The notes below the pieces were generated by a model that was not told the DNA's origin, did not search any database, and saw nothing but the letters and a program-made list of their open reading frames with translations. From Alphaproteobacteria bacterium (GTDB lineage Bacteria; Pseudomonadota; Alphaproteobacteria; UBA9655): a stretch of 64,000 nucleotides of DNA. The position numbers were made by a program, and so were the translations under genes. Position 1 is the first letter of the stretch. Every line of letters begins with the position of its first letter. Positions 27,282 through 35,773 of this stretch are shown here, piece after piece. The stretch covers positions 1 through 64,000 of the forward strand of contig JAIEQB010000007.1 of NCBI GenBank assembly GCA_019748065.1, in the 5' to 3' direction.

Positions 27282-27710
27282 TTAAGCAGCAATATTACGT
27301 TGACGTTCGCGACGTGTCCCGAGGCCAATATCTTTAGCTAGATTGCTGCGGCGTTTTGCGTAATTTGGAGCTACCATAGGGTAGTCAGGAGATAACCCCC
27401 AGCGCTCACGGTATTGATCAGGCGTCATATTGTAAGCTGTTCTTAGATGGCGCTTTAACATTTTTAAGCGACGTCCATCCTCAAGGCAAACAATATAATC
27501 CGAGTGCACCGAATCCTCAATAGGAACAACAGGTTCTGAGCGATCTTGTAATAAATAAGACCGAGCTGATCCTAAATTGCAGAGGCTACGATGAACTTGT
27601 TGAATTAGTGCGGGAAGCTCTTGGACGTCTATTTCATTGTTAGAAACATAAGACGCAACAACGTCTACGACTAATTCAACAACATTGTTGGAATCTATTC
27701 TTTGAGTCAT
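27282..27710 (-). CDS. MucR/Ros-family transcriptional regulator
   Basis: MucR-type proteins are alphaproteobacterial H-NS-like or zinc-finger-derived regulators of cell cycle, surface and virulence genes. The 142-residue protein has the N-terminal oligomerisation part (VVELVVDVVASYVSNNEI) and the DNA-binding core YIVCLEDGRRLKMLKRHL followed by MTPDQYRERWGL. Compared with Ros, the second Cys is Asp and the last His is missing, so classic Cys2His2 zinc binding is unlikely; Caulobacter-type MucR shows the same changes. ATG 27710 is chosen for its AAAGG site and family start. It has its own terminator. Confidence 0.93.
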   Translation of the reverse strand: MTQRIDSNNVVELVVDVVASYVSNNEIDVQELPALIQQVHRSLCNLGSARSYLLQDRSEPVVPIEDSVHSDYIVCLEDGRRLKMLKRHLRTAYNMTPDQYRERWGLSPDYPMVAPNYAKRRSNLAKDIGLGTRRERQRNIAA

Positions 27711-27742
27711 TTTCAACCTTTCTCCATAGTTCATTACCACTT

Positions 27743-27771
27743 TCTATATTACATTAATAAAAAGTATTCAA
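27743..27771 (-). promoter_or_regulatory. Candidate mucR promoter
   Basis: Minus-strand -35-like TTGAAT (27771-27766), a 17-base spacer and -10-like TATAGA (27748-27743), about 33 bases before the start codon. Each hexamer matches the consensus at four of six positions, so this is only a candidate. Confidence 0.4.
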
Positions 27772-27808
27772 CACTTTTCTATATCTTTTTAAAAATAAAA
27801 AATTTTCA

Positions 27809-28264
27809 TTAGTTCTCTCTCGAGAATTTTTTCATAAGGTTCAAGGCCGTAACACGCTTATTTCCTTCTCTTTCATAGTATTGTAGGCGTTTATTTAATA
27901 GATGAAAACCATACTTTTTATAAAAATAATATGCCCCTTCATTATCTTCCGCAACTTCAAGAAAGATTTGTGAAATATTTTTGTGGACTAATTGAGTCAT
28001 AAGAGTTTTTAAAAGCAAACTTGCTTGTCCTTGGTTTTGGTAGGTTGGATCAACAATTAATGTTAAAATTTCAGCCTCATTTTCGACTTCTCGCCATAAA
28101 ATAATGGTTGTAAGGACATCATTTTTTGTGATTTTTAACCCATAAATAAGAGGATCATGAATAAAATCTTTAAAATCTTTTTCTGTCCACCCCTTGTAAA
28201 AAGCTTGTTGATGAAGAATTGCTGCTTTTGAGCAGTCGCTTTGTATTAGTGGTGTGATGAGCAT
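27809..28264 (-). CDS. rimI: Ribosomal-protein-alanine N-acetyltransferase-like GNAT
   Basis: A 151-residue GNAT enzyme with the acetyl-CoA-binding pattern LTLIVDPTYQNQGQASLLLKTL and EVAEDNEGAYYFYKKYGF, both typical of RimI, which acetylates the N-terminal Ala of ribosomal protein bS18. It overlaps the tsaB end by 19 bases; tsaB-rimI is a common pair. It is the last gene of the LPS operon on the minus strand. A different protein substrate is possible, but the context supports RimI. Confidence 0.88.
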   Translation of the reverse strand: MLITPLIQSDCSKAAILHQQAFYKGWTEKDFKDFIHDPLIYGLKITKNDVLTTIILWREVENEAEILTLIVDPTYQNQGQASLLLKTLMTQLVHKNISQIFLEVAEDNEGAYYFYKKYGFHLLNKRLQYYEREGNKRVTALNLMKKFSREN

Positions 28265-28878
28265 GATTTTTTGAAGAGGCTTACATCAGCTTCACGAACA
28301 TAAAAGGCATGGGGTTCGACAAACAGAGCTGGGTTTTTAAAAAAGGCGATTGCTAGCTTTTGAGCTCCCTGCCAGGGAGAAGAAATTTCGTTGAAGTCAA
28401 GCCCATCGAGAAAAGGATGAATTCCATTTCCTGTAAGGGAGGGGGGGGATGGAGATATGAGAATTTTTTCGATGTCTTGTCGCTCTAAACTTTGAGGTTG
28501 TTGGGGAGCTCCCTTAATAAAACGTCTTCCAAAAACGTCTTTGCGATGAGCTTCAATTAAAACAAGGACATCCTTTTGGTTATTAAGACAGAGAAAATCA
28601 GTTAAAAAACCGTCCATTCCCTTTAAAGGAATACCTAAACCCATAGCAAATCCTTTTGCAAATGAAAGGCCAACACGAATTCCAGTAAATGAGCCAGGAC
28701 CTAGATTAACGATGACTTGATCGGGTAGAGAGTTGCCAAGACTGTCTTTGACCAGCTGAGGTAAAAGGGCAGCTTGATCTATTTCAGAAATCTCTTCATG
28801 AAAAGTTAGCTCTTGCCCATTTTCCCAAAAAGCAACTGAACAATTCCAAGCTGTGGTATCAATGGCCAAGATTTTCAT
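28246..28878 (-). CDS. tsaB: tRNA t6A biosynthesis protein TsaB
   Basis: TsaB is a non-catalytic ASKHA-fold partner of TsaD, needed for threonylcarbamoyl transfer to A37 of ANN-decoding tRNAs. The 210-residue protein begins KILAIDTTAWNCSVAF and has NLGPGSFTGIRVGLSFAKGFA. The frame extends to 28911, but the ATG at 28878 fits the family and forms a TAATG overlap with the upstream acyltransferase stop. TsaD is encoded at 59.9 kb in this window; TsaC and TsaE were not seen. Confidence 0.95.
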   Translation of the reverse strand: MKILAIDTTAWNCSVAFWENGQELTFHEEISEIDQAALLPQLVKDSLGNSLPDQVIVNLGPGSFTGIRVGLSFAKGFAMGLGIPLKGMDGFLTDFLCLNNQKDVLVLIEAHRKDVFGRRFIKGAPQQPQSLERQDIEKILISPSPPSLTGNGIHPFLDGLDFNEISSPWQGAQKLAIAFFKNPALFVEPHAFYVREADVSLFKKSCSSHH

Positions 28879-29768
28879 TATTCTTTCCAACGTCGATGAA
28901 GCCAAAGCCATTGTCCAGGACGCTCTTTAACCCATTCTCCCAGCATCGTATTAATTGAGAGAAGCAAATCATACATATCCTGACGATGTTCTCCTTTAGG
29001 GGCATAGTTTATAGGAGGATAGAAAGTGACCCGAAAATGAGAACCATGAAGTCGTTCGGAACGTGCTGGTAAAAGAGGGCACCCCTGATTGAGATACATG
29101 CGCGCAACACCTGTAGCTGTCATGGCTTCTCGTCCTAAGAAAGGAACGGCCATACCCTCCCCTAATTTTTGGTCGATGAGGAGAAGGGCATGTTCTCCTC
29201 GTTTGATAAGAGAAAAAAGGTCTCTTGGTCCTCCTTGGCGCTTTGTAATAACGTTTTTAACAGCCAGTTTTTGACACTTTAACATAAGAGTATCCACCCA
29301 CGGGTTATTAGCAGGACGGTACATTTGTGTTAAATCAAACCCAATGGATTGAGCTGCAAGAGTAATCATTTGCCAGTTTCCTGTATGGGCTGTAAAAATA
29401 ATCCCTGGTTTTCCATCATTCTGGAAGTGTTTTAGGTTTTCAAGGCCAACGATTTCAATATTACGTAAAGTCTTACCATCCCAAAAAGCATCTGGGCTGG
29501 CATATTCGGCTGCCAGAAGACCAAAATTTTCCCACATTTCTTTAATGATTCTTTTGATCTCAATCGAAGTCATATCAGGATAGCATTTTCTAAGGTTTCT
29601 TTTAGCTCTTTTACTCCATGGCAATAAAGGGCCAAAATTCCGTCCAATCCATCCTCCTAAGGCAAGAGATTGCTTTGTAGGAAGGAGATAATGGAAGAAA
29701 ATAAAAGCACTTCCTACAAAAGCTCCTTCAAAAAGATGGCGAATTCTCTTCAAAAGACTAAACTTCAT
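28878..29768 (-). CDS. LpxL/HtrB-family lipid A secondary acyltransferase
   Basis: This 296-residue inner-membrane enzyme has an N-terminal hydrophobic helix and the LpxL/M/HtrB core: the WENFGLLAAEY region, IIFTAHTGNWQM, the QKLGEGMAVPFLGREAMT block and a C-terminal ERPGQWLWLHRRWK. The family adds a secondary acyl chain to Kdo2-lipid IVA. The catalytic HX4(D/E) motif reads HTGNWQ, with Gln where an acid is normal. Activity may be reduced or the pair arranged differently. It overlaps lpxK upstream and tsaB downstream. Confidence 0.92.
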   Translation of the reverse strand: MKFSLLKRIRHLFEGAFVGSAFIFFHYLLPTKQSLALGGWIGRNFGPLLPWSKRAKRNLRKCYPDMTSIEIKRIIKEMWENFGLLAAEYASPDAFWDGKTLRNIEIVGLENLKHFQNDGKPGIIFTAHTGNWQMITLAAQSIGFDLTQMYRPANNPWVDTLMLKCQKLAVKNVITKRQGGPRDLFSLIKRGEHALLLIDQKLGEGMAVPFLGREAMTATGVARMYLNQGCPLLPARSERLHGSHFRVTFYPPINYAPKGEHRQDMYDLLLSINTMLGEWVKERPGQWLWLHRRWKE

Positions 29769-30730
29769 GCTCTCTCCATTAAAGTGGGAATTTTTCCGAG
29801 GATAAAGTGATAAAGCTCTTCCTCATCTTGAAATTGAATGCTCATATCTAGAACATAGAGCTGTTTTTGCCAAGAGGGATCAATTTTTATCCAATCTTTA
29901 CGGGTTGTCATAAGCACAGCATCGTTGTTTTGAGCTAGTTTTTCAAGACGAAGAAGATCTGCTTCTTTATAAACATAATGATCGGGAAAACTTTCTGTGC
30001 CGACAAGATTAAAGTTCATGTCCTTTATGGATTGGTAGAATTTTTGAGGAAACCCAATTCCACAAAAAGCAACGACACGCTTTTTTGATAGGGTTAAAGG
30101 TTTCAACTCAAGAATTGCTTTAAAACAGGGTTGAAGAGGGAAGGTTGTCTTTTTTCCGATATATACAAAGCCATCCGCCCTTCTCAGGCCTTCTCTGAGG
30201 TTTTCTCTCAAAGGTCCAGCTGGAAAAGGATGTCCATTCCCAAAGCCTTGCATGGAGTCAATAACAACTAAAGAAAGATCCTTTACAAGGCCGCTTGTTT
30301 GATGCCCATCATCTAAAATAACAAGATCAGCTCCATTCTCTATAGCTTTTTCGACTCCGTCTCCTCTTTTTTTAGCAACCCACGTTGGAGCTTGCTGAGC
30401 GAGAAGAAGAGCCTCATCTCCGACTTCTTGGTAAGTTTGTTGGGTAGGATCAACTTTGAGAGGACCTGTTTCAACTCCTTTGTATCCGCGAGTGACAAAG
30501 TGGACAGTAAATCCTTTGCTTTGGAGGAGCTTAGCTAGGGAAAGGGCAATAGGTGTTTTTCCAGCTCCTCCGCACACTATATTTCCTACGCTGATGAGAG
30601 GAACTGAAAATTTCTGGTTTTTTTTAAACGAACGGACACGGCTCGCAACGCTACCATATATCCACCCTAAAGGAGCGAGAAAAGTTGAAGGAATCCCTGG
30701 ATTTTTGTACCAAAAATGAGGCGCTTTCAT
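29765..30730 (-). CDS. lpxK: Tetraacyldisaccharide 4'-kinase
   Basis: LpxK phosphorylates the 4' position of the lipid A disaccharide at the inner membrane, giving lipid IVA. The 321-residue protein has the P-loop GNIVCGGAGKTPIALSLAKLL near residue 50, the DDGHQ motif (LVILDDGHQTSG) and FCGIGFPQKFYQS near the C-terminal domain. Length is typical. It sits between waaA and the acyltransferase gene, with four-base overlaps on both sides. Confidence 0.96.
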   Translation of the reverse strand: MKAPHFWYKNPGIPSTFLAPLGWIYGSVASRVRSFKKNQKFSVPLISVGNIVCGGAGKTPIALSLAKLLQSKGFTVHFVTRGYKGVETGPLKVDPTQQTYQEVGDEALLLAQQAPTWVAKKRGDGVEKAIENGADLVILDDGHQTSGLVKDLSLVVIDSMQGFGNGHPFPAGPLRENLREGLRRADGFVYIGKKTTFPLQPCFKAILELKPLTLSKKRVVAFCGIGFPQKFYQSIKDMNFNLVGTESFPDHYVYKEADLLRLEKLAQNNDAVLMTTRKDWIKIDPSWQKQLYVLDMSIQFQDEEELYHFILGKIPTLMERA

Positions 30731-32001
30731 ATCTGATCTCGCTTTAAAGCTTTAAGGTGAGGGGAGAGCAGCATCATTAAATTTTTCAAGCCATCTTCTC
30801 TGTAATTTTTTAGAATGAGGGGCTCTTTATAATTATCTTTTTTCTTTTGTAACCAAGGATTAATGTAAGCCGCAAGCTCTGGATTTCCATCAATACGGCG
30901 GGAAAAGTTTAAAGCACTAAGGGCCTCATAGAGCTGGGGATTTTTGAAGGTATGGGGACCATGGACAACGAAGGTATTTAATTGGGCTGCTTCAATAGGG
31001 TTATGACCTCCTTTGGGAATTAAGGTGGCTCCCATGAGAACAATCGAGGAGAGAGCATAAAAAAGTCCTAACTCTCCAAGAGTATCTACAATATAGATGT
31101 GAGCACATGAGAAAGGTACTTCTTTAGACCTCAAAACAGAAGACAAACCTTCTTTTTGGGCTAAATCCTTTAAAAAGGTGGCGCGTTCAATATGGCGGGG
31201 CACCAAAATTGTTAAAAGATCGGGGGTCGTTTTTTGAAGAATTTTATGGGTCTCTAAGATAATCTCTTCTTCCCCAGGGTGCGTGCTTGCAGCAAGCCAA
31301 ACAGGTCGCGTTCCAATCTCTTTTTTAAGGGCTATATATTTTTTAGAATCAACCTCTAAGGGAGACATCATTAATTTAACATTTCCCATATCAAAAACAT
31401 TCTTGGCTCCCAAGTCCTTAAAGAGGGAGGCTTGCTTTTCTGATTGAACGCCGCAACACACAAGACGAGAGAGGAGAGGAGAAATGAGTCCCTTGAGAAG
31501 TTTCCAGTTTGAAAAACTTTTCTCTGACATGCGTCCGTTGAGAAGTATAGTGGGGATGCCTCTTTCCTGCGTTTCATGCATGAGGTTTGGCCAAAGTTCT
31601 GATTCAATCCAAATAGCAAGGTCAGGTTGCCAATATTCTAAAAAACGCCCTACAGCTTGAGGAGTATCAACAGGGCAAAATTGATGGAAGACATTTTTAG
31701 GGAGCCTCTTTTGGATGACAATTGCTGAAGAAGGTGTTGTCGTTGTCAGTAAAACGTGAACTTCAGGATATTTCCTAACAATTGATTGAATTATGGTAAG
31801 AGCTGAAACCGCTTCTCCAACGCTGACTGCATTAACCCACAAAAGAGAGCGTTGTGGCCTGGGAAGGCTTGCTCTTCCCTTTCGTTCAGAAAGACGCGCT
31901 TTTTCTTCACGTCCTTTCAATGCTCTCCAGTGGAGATAGGCTGAGACAAAAGGTGCTCCTAGCCAAGAAACACCATAGTAACCAATTTTTAGCAAACTCA
32001 T
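30727..32001 (-). CDS. waaA: 3-deoxy-D-manno-octulosonic acid transferase
   Basis: WaaA (KdtA) transfers Kdo from CMP-Kdo to lipid IVA on the cytoplasmic face of the inner membrane. The 424-residue protein has an N-terminal membrane anchor, LLWVNAVSVGEAVSA, the DLAIWIESELWPNLM block, WLAASTHPGEEE and GGHNPIEAAQLNTFVVHGPH. The frame is open to 32034, but the ATG at 32001 overlaps the upstream stop as ATGA and fits the family. Whether it adds one or two Kdo residues cannot be told from sequence. Confidence 0.96.
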   Translation of the reverse strand: MSLLKIGYYGVSWLGAPFVSAYLHWRALKGREEKARLSERKGRASLPRPQRSLLWVNAVSVGEAVSALTIIQSIVRKYPEVHVLLTTTTPSSAIVIQKRLPKNVFHQFCPVDTPQAVGRFLEYWQPDLAIWIESELWPNLMHETQERGIPTILLNGRMSEKSFSNWKLLKGLISPLLSRLVCCGVQSEKQASLFKDLGAKNVFDMGNVKLMMSPLEVDSKKYIALKKEIGTRPVWLAASTHPGEEEIILETHKILQKTTPDLLTILVPRHIERATFLKDLAQKEGLSSVLRSKEVPFSCAHIYIVDTLGELGLFYALSSIVLMGATLIPKGGHNPIEAAQLNTFVVHGPHTFKNPQLYEALSALNFSRRIDGNPELAAYINPWLQKKKDNYKEPLILKNYREDGLKNLMMLLSPHLKALKRDQI

Positions 32002-32690
32002 GCTATCTCCCTTCCCTTCTCCCCATGCCCACATTCGAGATCGGCTTCATAGGTAATTTTGCGCAAAGATTTCTCTAATTCTGCACGAATGTCTTCATCG
32101 CTTTTGGTGGAGTCATTAACTTCAATAAGGGGGCCATAACGGATAATACCCTTTCCAAAGGGAAGGGGGATAAAAAAGCGATCCCAACTCTTCATAAAAA
32201 ACCCGCGAGTTGAGGAATAAGTTAGAGGCATAATAGCGGCTTTTCCGAGCCTTGCGATTTGAATTACGCCAAGGCTAGCTTGATATCGTGGGCCACGTGG
32301 CCCATCAGGGGTGATTCCAACCGATTCGCCATTTTTCAAAACTTTTATGATGTTAAAGAGAGCTTGCCTCCCCCCTCGGGTTGAAGAGCCGGCAATCCAC
32401 CCAAACCCAAAATTTTGCGTTGTCCTTGCGATAATCTCTCCATCGGGGTGGCTTGAAATGAGCATGTGTAATTTATGCGGCCCATACCATCCTTTAAATA
32501 ACATCAAAAGACGGCCATGCCAGAAACAGGCAATAAGTGGTTTTCCTTCATTCCAGGAGGGGGAAGGATATTCTTTTTCTTGCAGCTCCCATTTGTTCGT
32601 GAGCCAAATAAGCCTCACGTATTGAGCGATAAGGAATCCGGCAACACGTCGAATAAAGGAGGATCCTCGGATTTTTTTAAAGAGTTTCAT
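31998..32690 (-). CDS. DUF374 lysophospholipid acyltransferase-like protein
   Basis: A 230-residue protein of the DUF374 family, placed in the lysophospholipid acyltransferase superfamily. It shows ACFWHGRLLMLF, the SSHPDGEIIARTTQNFGF block, GSSTRGGRQAL and TPDGPRGPRY. In Alphaproteobacteria it sits between msbA and waaA, as here, so a role in lipid A or phospholipid acylation is likely; the exact substrate is unknown. ATGs at 32696 and 32690 are in frame. The second is better spaced from the AAGGAG site. Confidence 0.88.
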   Translation of the reverse strand: MKLFKKIRGSSFIRRVAGFLIAQYVRLIWLTNKWELQEKEYPSPSWNEGKPLIACFWHGRLLMLFKGWYGPHKLHMLISSHPDGEIIARTTQNFGFGWIAGSSTRGGRQALFNIIKVLKNGESVGITPDGPRGPRYQASLGVIQIARLGKAAIMPLTYSSTRGFFMKSWDRFFIPLPFGKGIIRYGPLIEVNDSTKSDEDIRAELEKSLRKITYEADLECGHGEKGREIA

Positions 32691-32702
32691 CCTCATTCTC
32701 CT

Positions 32703-34484
32703 TTAAGAAGCCAAAGGGATGGTATCAGATGAAAATTGAAGATCAACGAGTCGCGCGTAGGTCTTCTTATTTTTAAGAAGTTCCTGATGAGTTCCTTCCT
32801 CAGTTACGCTTCCCTGCTCAATAACGTAAATTTTATCCGCATCCATAACAGTTGAAAGGCGATGAGCAACAACGACAGTTGTCCGGCCTTCCATAAGACG
32901 ATTTAAGGCGGTTTGAACTTGATGTTCTGATTCAGTATCAAGGGAGGAAGTGGCTTCGTCCAAGAGAAGAATCGGTGCATTTTTTAACATAGCACGAGCA
33001 ATGGAAAGGCGTTGTCGTTGTCCACCTGAAAGGCGTATGCCTTGCTCTCCAACAAAAGTATCATATCTTTCAGGAAGTTGTAGAATAAACTCGTGAGCTG
33101 CTGCTGCCTTTGCAGCTTTTATAATATCATCTTCGGAGGCGTCCCAACGACCATAAGCAATATTGGCTCTTATCGTATCATCAAACAAAATGACTTCTTG
33201 GCTTACAAGAGAGATTTGTGAACGAAGAGATGCTAAGGTAACTTTTTGAATATTCACATCATCAATTGAAATAGTTCCAGAAGTGACCTCATAAAAACGA
33301 GAAATAAGATTTAAAAGGGTTGATTTTCCAGAACCACTCGGTCCAACAAGGGCAATGCGCTTTCCTGCAGGAACTTCTAGGGAAACTGTGTTAAGAACTT
33401 TTTTCCCACGAGAATATGAAAAGTCGATGGACTTAAGAGAAATTTTCCCTTTATGTATGTGAAGAGGGGAAGCCCCTGGAAGATCAACAACACTTGGTTT
33501 CAAATCAATAGCATTAAAAACGCGTACGGCTGCGGCTAGCCCTTCTTGTAAGTTGGCATTTAAATTAGCAAGACGCTTTAAAGGTTCATAAGCCAGCAAA
33601 AGTGCGGTGATGAAAGAAATAAAAGTTCCGGTGGTTCGATTCCCTGCAATAACTTGTGACCCTCCGTAAAGGATAACGATAACAATGGCAATACCTCCTA
33701 ACGTTTCCATGATGGGATGGGAAGCAGCCCTGACGCGCCCTCCTTTTATATTAAGGCGACTTAAGATATTGATCAGATGATGGGCACGTTTTTTCTCATA
33801 AGTCTCCATGGCATAGGATTTAACGATGCGCATCCCTTGAAACACTTGATGGAGGAGGATTGTAAAGCCACCCATCTCTTCTTGTGTATTGGAAGAGACT
33901 TTACGCATTTTTTTACCAATCTTCACAATAGGAAGAAGAGCAACAGGGAAAACAAAGAAAGCCAAAGAAGCCAAAAGCCAATCTTGGTAAAACATCAATG
34001 CAATGAGAAAGAGGAGAGAAAGCGTATCCTTCCCAATTCCGGTTAGGGCGGTTGTCACTGCATTGCGCATTAAATTGACGTCATTAACAACTCGTGAAAC
34101 AAGTCCTCCACTTGAGTGTGCATGAAAATAAGCGAGATCGGCATCAATAAAATGGTCAAAAAGTCGTTTTTGAATATTACCAATAATTTTTTGCCCCACA
34201 TAAACTAAACTGACCGATTCTCCAAAACTAGAAAGTCCTTTTAAAATAAATATTCCTAAAACAAGCAAGGCAACCTGGAAGAGCATCCCCTCATTTTTGG
34301 CAACAAAAACATCATCAAAAAGCGGTTGGAGCATTTTGGCAAGACTTGCTGTTGTTAGTGCAGCAATGGCCATGCATAAAAGTCCACCCCAGATGTACCA
34401 GTGAAAAGGCTTGATGTGTTCTCTCCATAAGCGTCTTACAAGAGAAATGCTAGCTTTGTCAGAAAATAGATTTGTAAAATTCAT
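32703..34484 (-). CDS. msbA: MsbA-type lipid A flippase ABC transporter
   Basis: A 593-residue half-transporter: six membrane helices in about the first 320 residues, then the nucleotide-binding domain with Walker A GPSGSGKST, signature LSGGQRQRLSIARAML, Walker B ILLLDEATSSLD and an H-loop His (VVVAHRLST). MsbA flips core lipid A to the periplasmic leaflet. Its place at the head of the DUF374-waaA-lpxK-lpxL operon supports that function over general multidrug export. It is divergent from rsmE, with a 192-base AT-rich gap that should hold both promoters. Confidence 0.93.
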   Translation of the reverse strand: MNFTNLFSDKASISLVRRLWREHIKPFHWYIWGGLLCMAIAALTTASLAKMLQPLFDDVFVAKNEGMLFQVALLVLGIFILKGLSSFGESVSLVYVGQKIIGNIQKRLFDHFIDADLAYFHAHSSGGLVSRVVNDVNLMRNAVTTALTGIGKDTLSLLFLIALMFYQDWLLASLAFFVFPVALLPIVKIGKKMRKVSSNTQEEMGGFTILLHQVFQGMRIVKSYAMETYEKKRAHHLINILSRLNIKGGRVRAASHPIMETLGGIAIVIVILYGGSQVIAGNRTTGTFISFITALLLAYEPLKRLANLNANLQEGLAAAVRVFNAIDLKPSVVDLPGASPLHIHKGKISLKSIDFSYSRGKKVLNTVSLEVPAGKRIALVGPSGSGKSTLLNLISRFYEVTSGTISIDDVNIQKVTLASLRSQISLVSQEVILFDDTIRANIAYGRWDASEDDIIKAAKAAAAHEFILQLPERYDTFVGEQGIRLSGGQRQRLSIARAMLKNAPILLLDEATSSLDTESEHQVQTALNRLMEGRTTVVVAHRLSTVMDADKIYVIEQGSVTEEGTHQELLKNKKTYARLVDLQFSSDTIPLAS

Positions 34485-34676
34485 TTAAATAACTCAATCG
34501 TATTTAGCATTTTTTAGTCGATTATATGAAAAAATACAATACCAAGAAACAAAATGATCTCAATAATAGTATTTTTCTCCAGGGTTACATTCAGTCTCAT
34601 ATCTTTAGAGGTTTTCAGTGAAGAAGTAATCTTCTATAGTTGTTTTGTCATAAAAATAAATAGGAAAGAGGGAGAG

Positions 34677-35381
34677 ATGATACGACTTTATGTTAATTTT
34701 CCCTTAAATAGCACTAAAGAAATTGCCTTGGAAGAAGCGCAAAGTCATTATCTTCAAAAAGTAATGCGGCTTCGAGTTGGAGATAGGGTGCTTCTTTTTA
34801 ATGGAAAAGATGGGGAATGGCTTGCTGAAATAAGAGAGTTTGAGAAAAAACAAACACATCTTAGGACTTTATCACAAACAGCTGTTCAATCTTCTGAGCT
34901 GGATTTATGGATGCTCTTCTCACCCTTGAAGCCGAAGCGACAAGAATTCTTGGTGGAAAAGGCAACGGAATTAGGTGCTACTTGTCTTTGGCCGATACAG
35001 TGTGAGCGCACATCAATCTCGAGAATCAACCTTGAAAAAATGTCTCTTCATAGTCGAGAAGCTGCCGAGCAATGTGGCCGTTTGACTCTGCCGGAGGTAA
35101 AATCCTTGATGCCTCTTCGAAAGATTTTGAAAGAGTGGCCCAAAGAGAGGCACCTTCTTTTTGGCGATGAAACCCTCACAGCTCCTTCCTTAAATGAAAT
35201 TTTTCTTAATAAAAGTAAAGGCTATGCTTTTCTGGTGGGGCCAGAGGGTGGGTTTAGTCAGCAAGAATTATCTCTTCTTCGTGCGCTTCCCGGGGGACAA
35301 GGTGTTACTTTGAACCCTCATATTTTGCGTGCAGAGACAGCAGCCCTTGTGGGTCTTTCTTATTTGAAACTTTGTCTTTAA
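34677..35381 (+). CDS. rsmE: 16S rRNA (uracil1498-N3)-methyltransferase
   Basis: RsmE is a SPOUT methyltransferase modifying U1498 of 16S rRNA. The 234-residue protein has an N-terminal PUA-like part (SHYLQKVMRLRVGDRVLLFNGKDGEW) and the knotted SAM-binding end: VGPEGGFSQQEL and LRAETAALVGL. The frame is open from 34554, but that segment resembles nothing. The ATG at 34677, with a purine-rich GAGGGAGAG site, begins at the family start MIRLYV. Confidence 0.95.
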   Translation: MIRLYVNFPLNSTKEIALEEAQSHYLQKVMRLRVGDRVLLFNGKDGEWLAEIREFEKKQTHLRTLSQTAVQSSELDLWMLFSPLKPKRQEFLVEKATELGATCLWPIQCERTSISRINLEKMSLHSREAAEQCGRLTLPEVKSLMPLRKILKEWPKERHLLFGDETLTAPSLNEIFLNKSKGYAFLVGPEGGFSQQELSLLRALPGGQGVTLNPHILRAETAALVGLSYLKLCL

Positions 35382-35458
35382 AGACAATAAAATAAACCAT
35401 AGCGCCAATTCTTTAAGAGCAGTATAATAAAAAGAAAAAGAGAAGGAGTGTGCGCTTC

Positions 35459-35773
35459 ATGGACATTATTTTTATCCCGTTACTTTCCATTATAAGTTAT
35501 ATCATTGGAATCTATGTTTGGATTGTTATTGCCCATGTGATTATGAGTTGGCTTGTCAGTTTTAACATCATTAATGCCAATAATAATTTTATAATTATGT
35601 TTCTGCAGTTTTTATATCGACTTACAGAGCCTGTTCTCTCAAGGATTCGTCGTATTCTGCCGTTTTCTGGTGGCGTTGATTTTTCTCCAATTGTTTTGAT
35701 AATCTTTTTATGGTTTGTTCAAGAAGTCATTGAGCGACTTAAACTGAAAATTATTATGGTGGGCGGTGTCTAA
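35459..35773 (+). CDS. YggT-family integral membrane protein
   Basis: A 104-residue protein with two hydrophobic stretches (IIFIPLLSIISYIIGIYVWIVIAH and FSPIVLIIFLWFVQEV) flanking the conserved LYRLTEPVLSRIRRILPFSGGVDFSP, the YggT signature. Members are linked to envelope homeostasis and division-plane proteins, but no biochemical role is settled. A GTG at 35450 is in frame, but the AAGGAG at 35443-35448 is better spaced for the ATG at 35459. folD overlaps its end by 8 bases. Confidence 0.9.
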   Translation: MDIIFIPLLSIISYIIGIYVWIVIAHVIMSWLVSFNIINANNNFIIMFLQFLYRLTEPVLSRIRRILPFSGGVDFSPIVLIIFLWFVQEVIERLKLKIIMVGGV

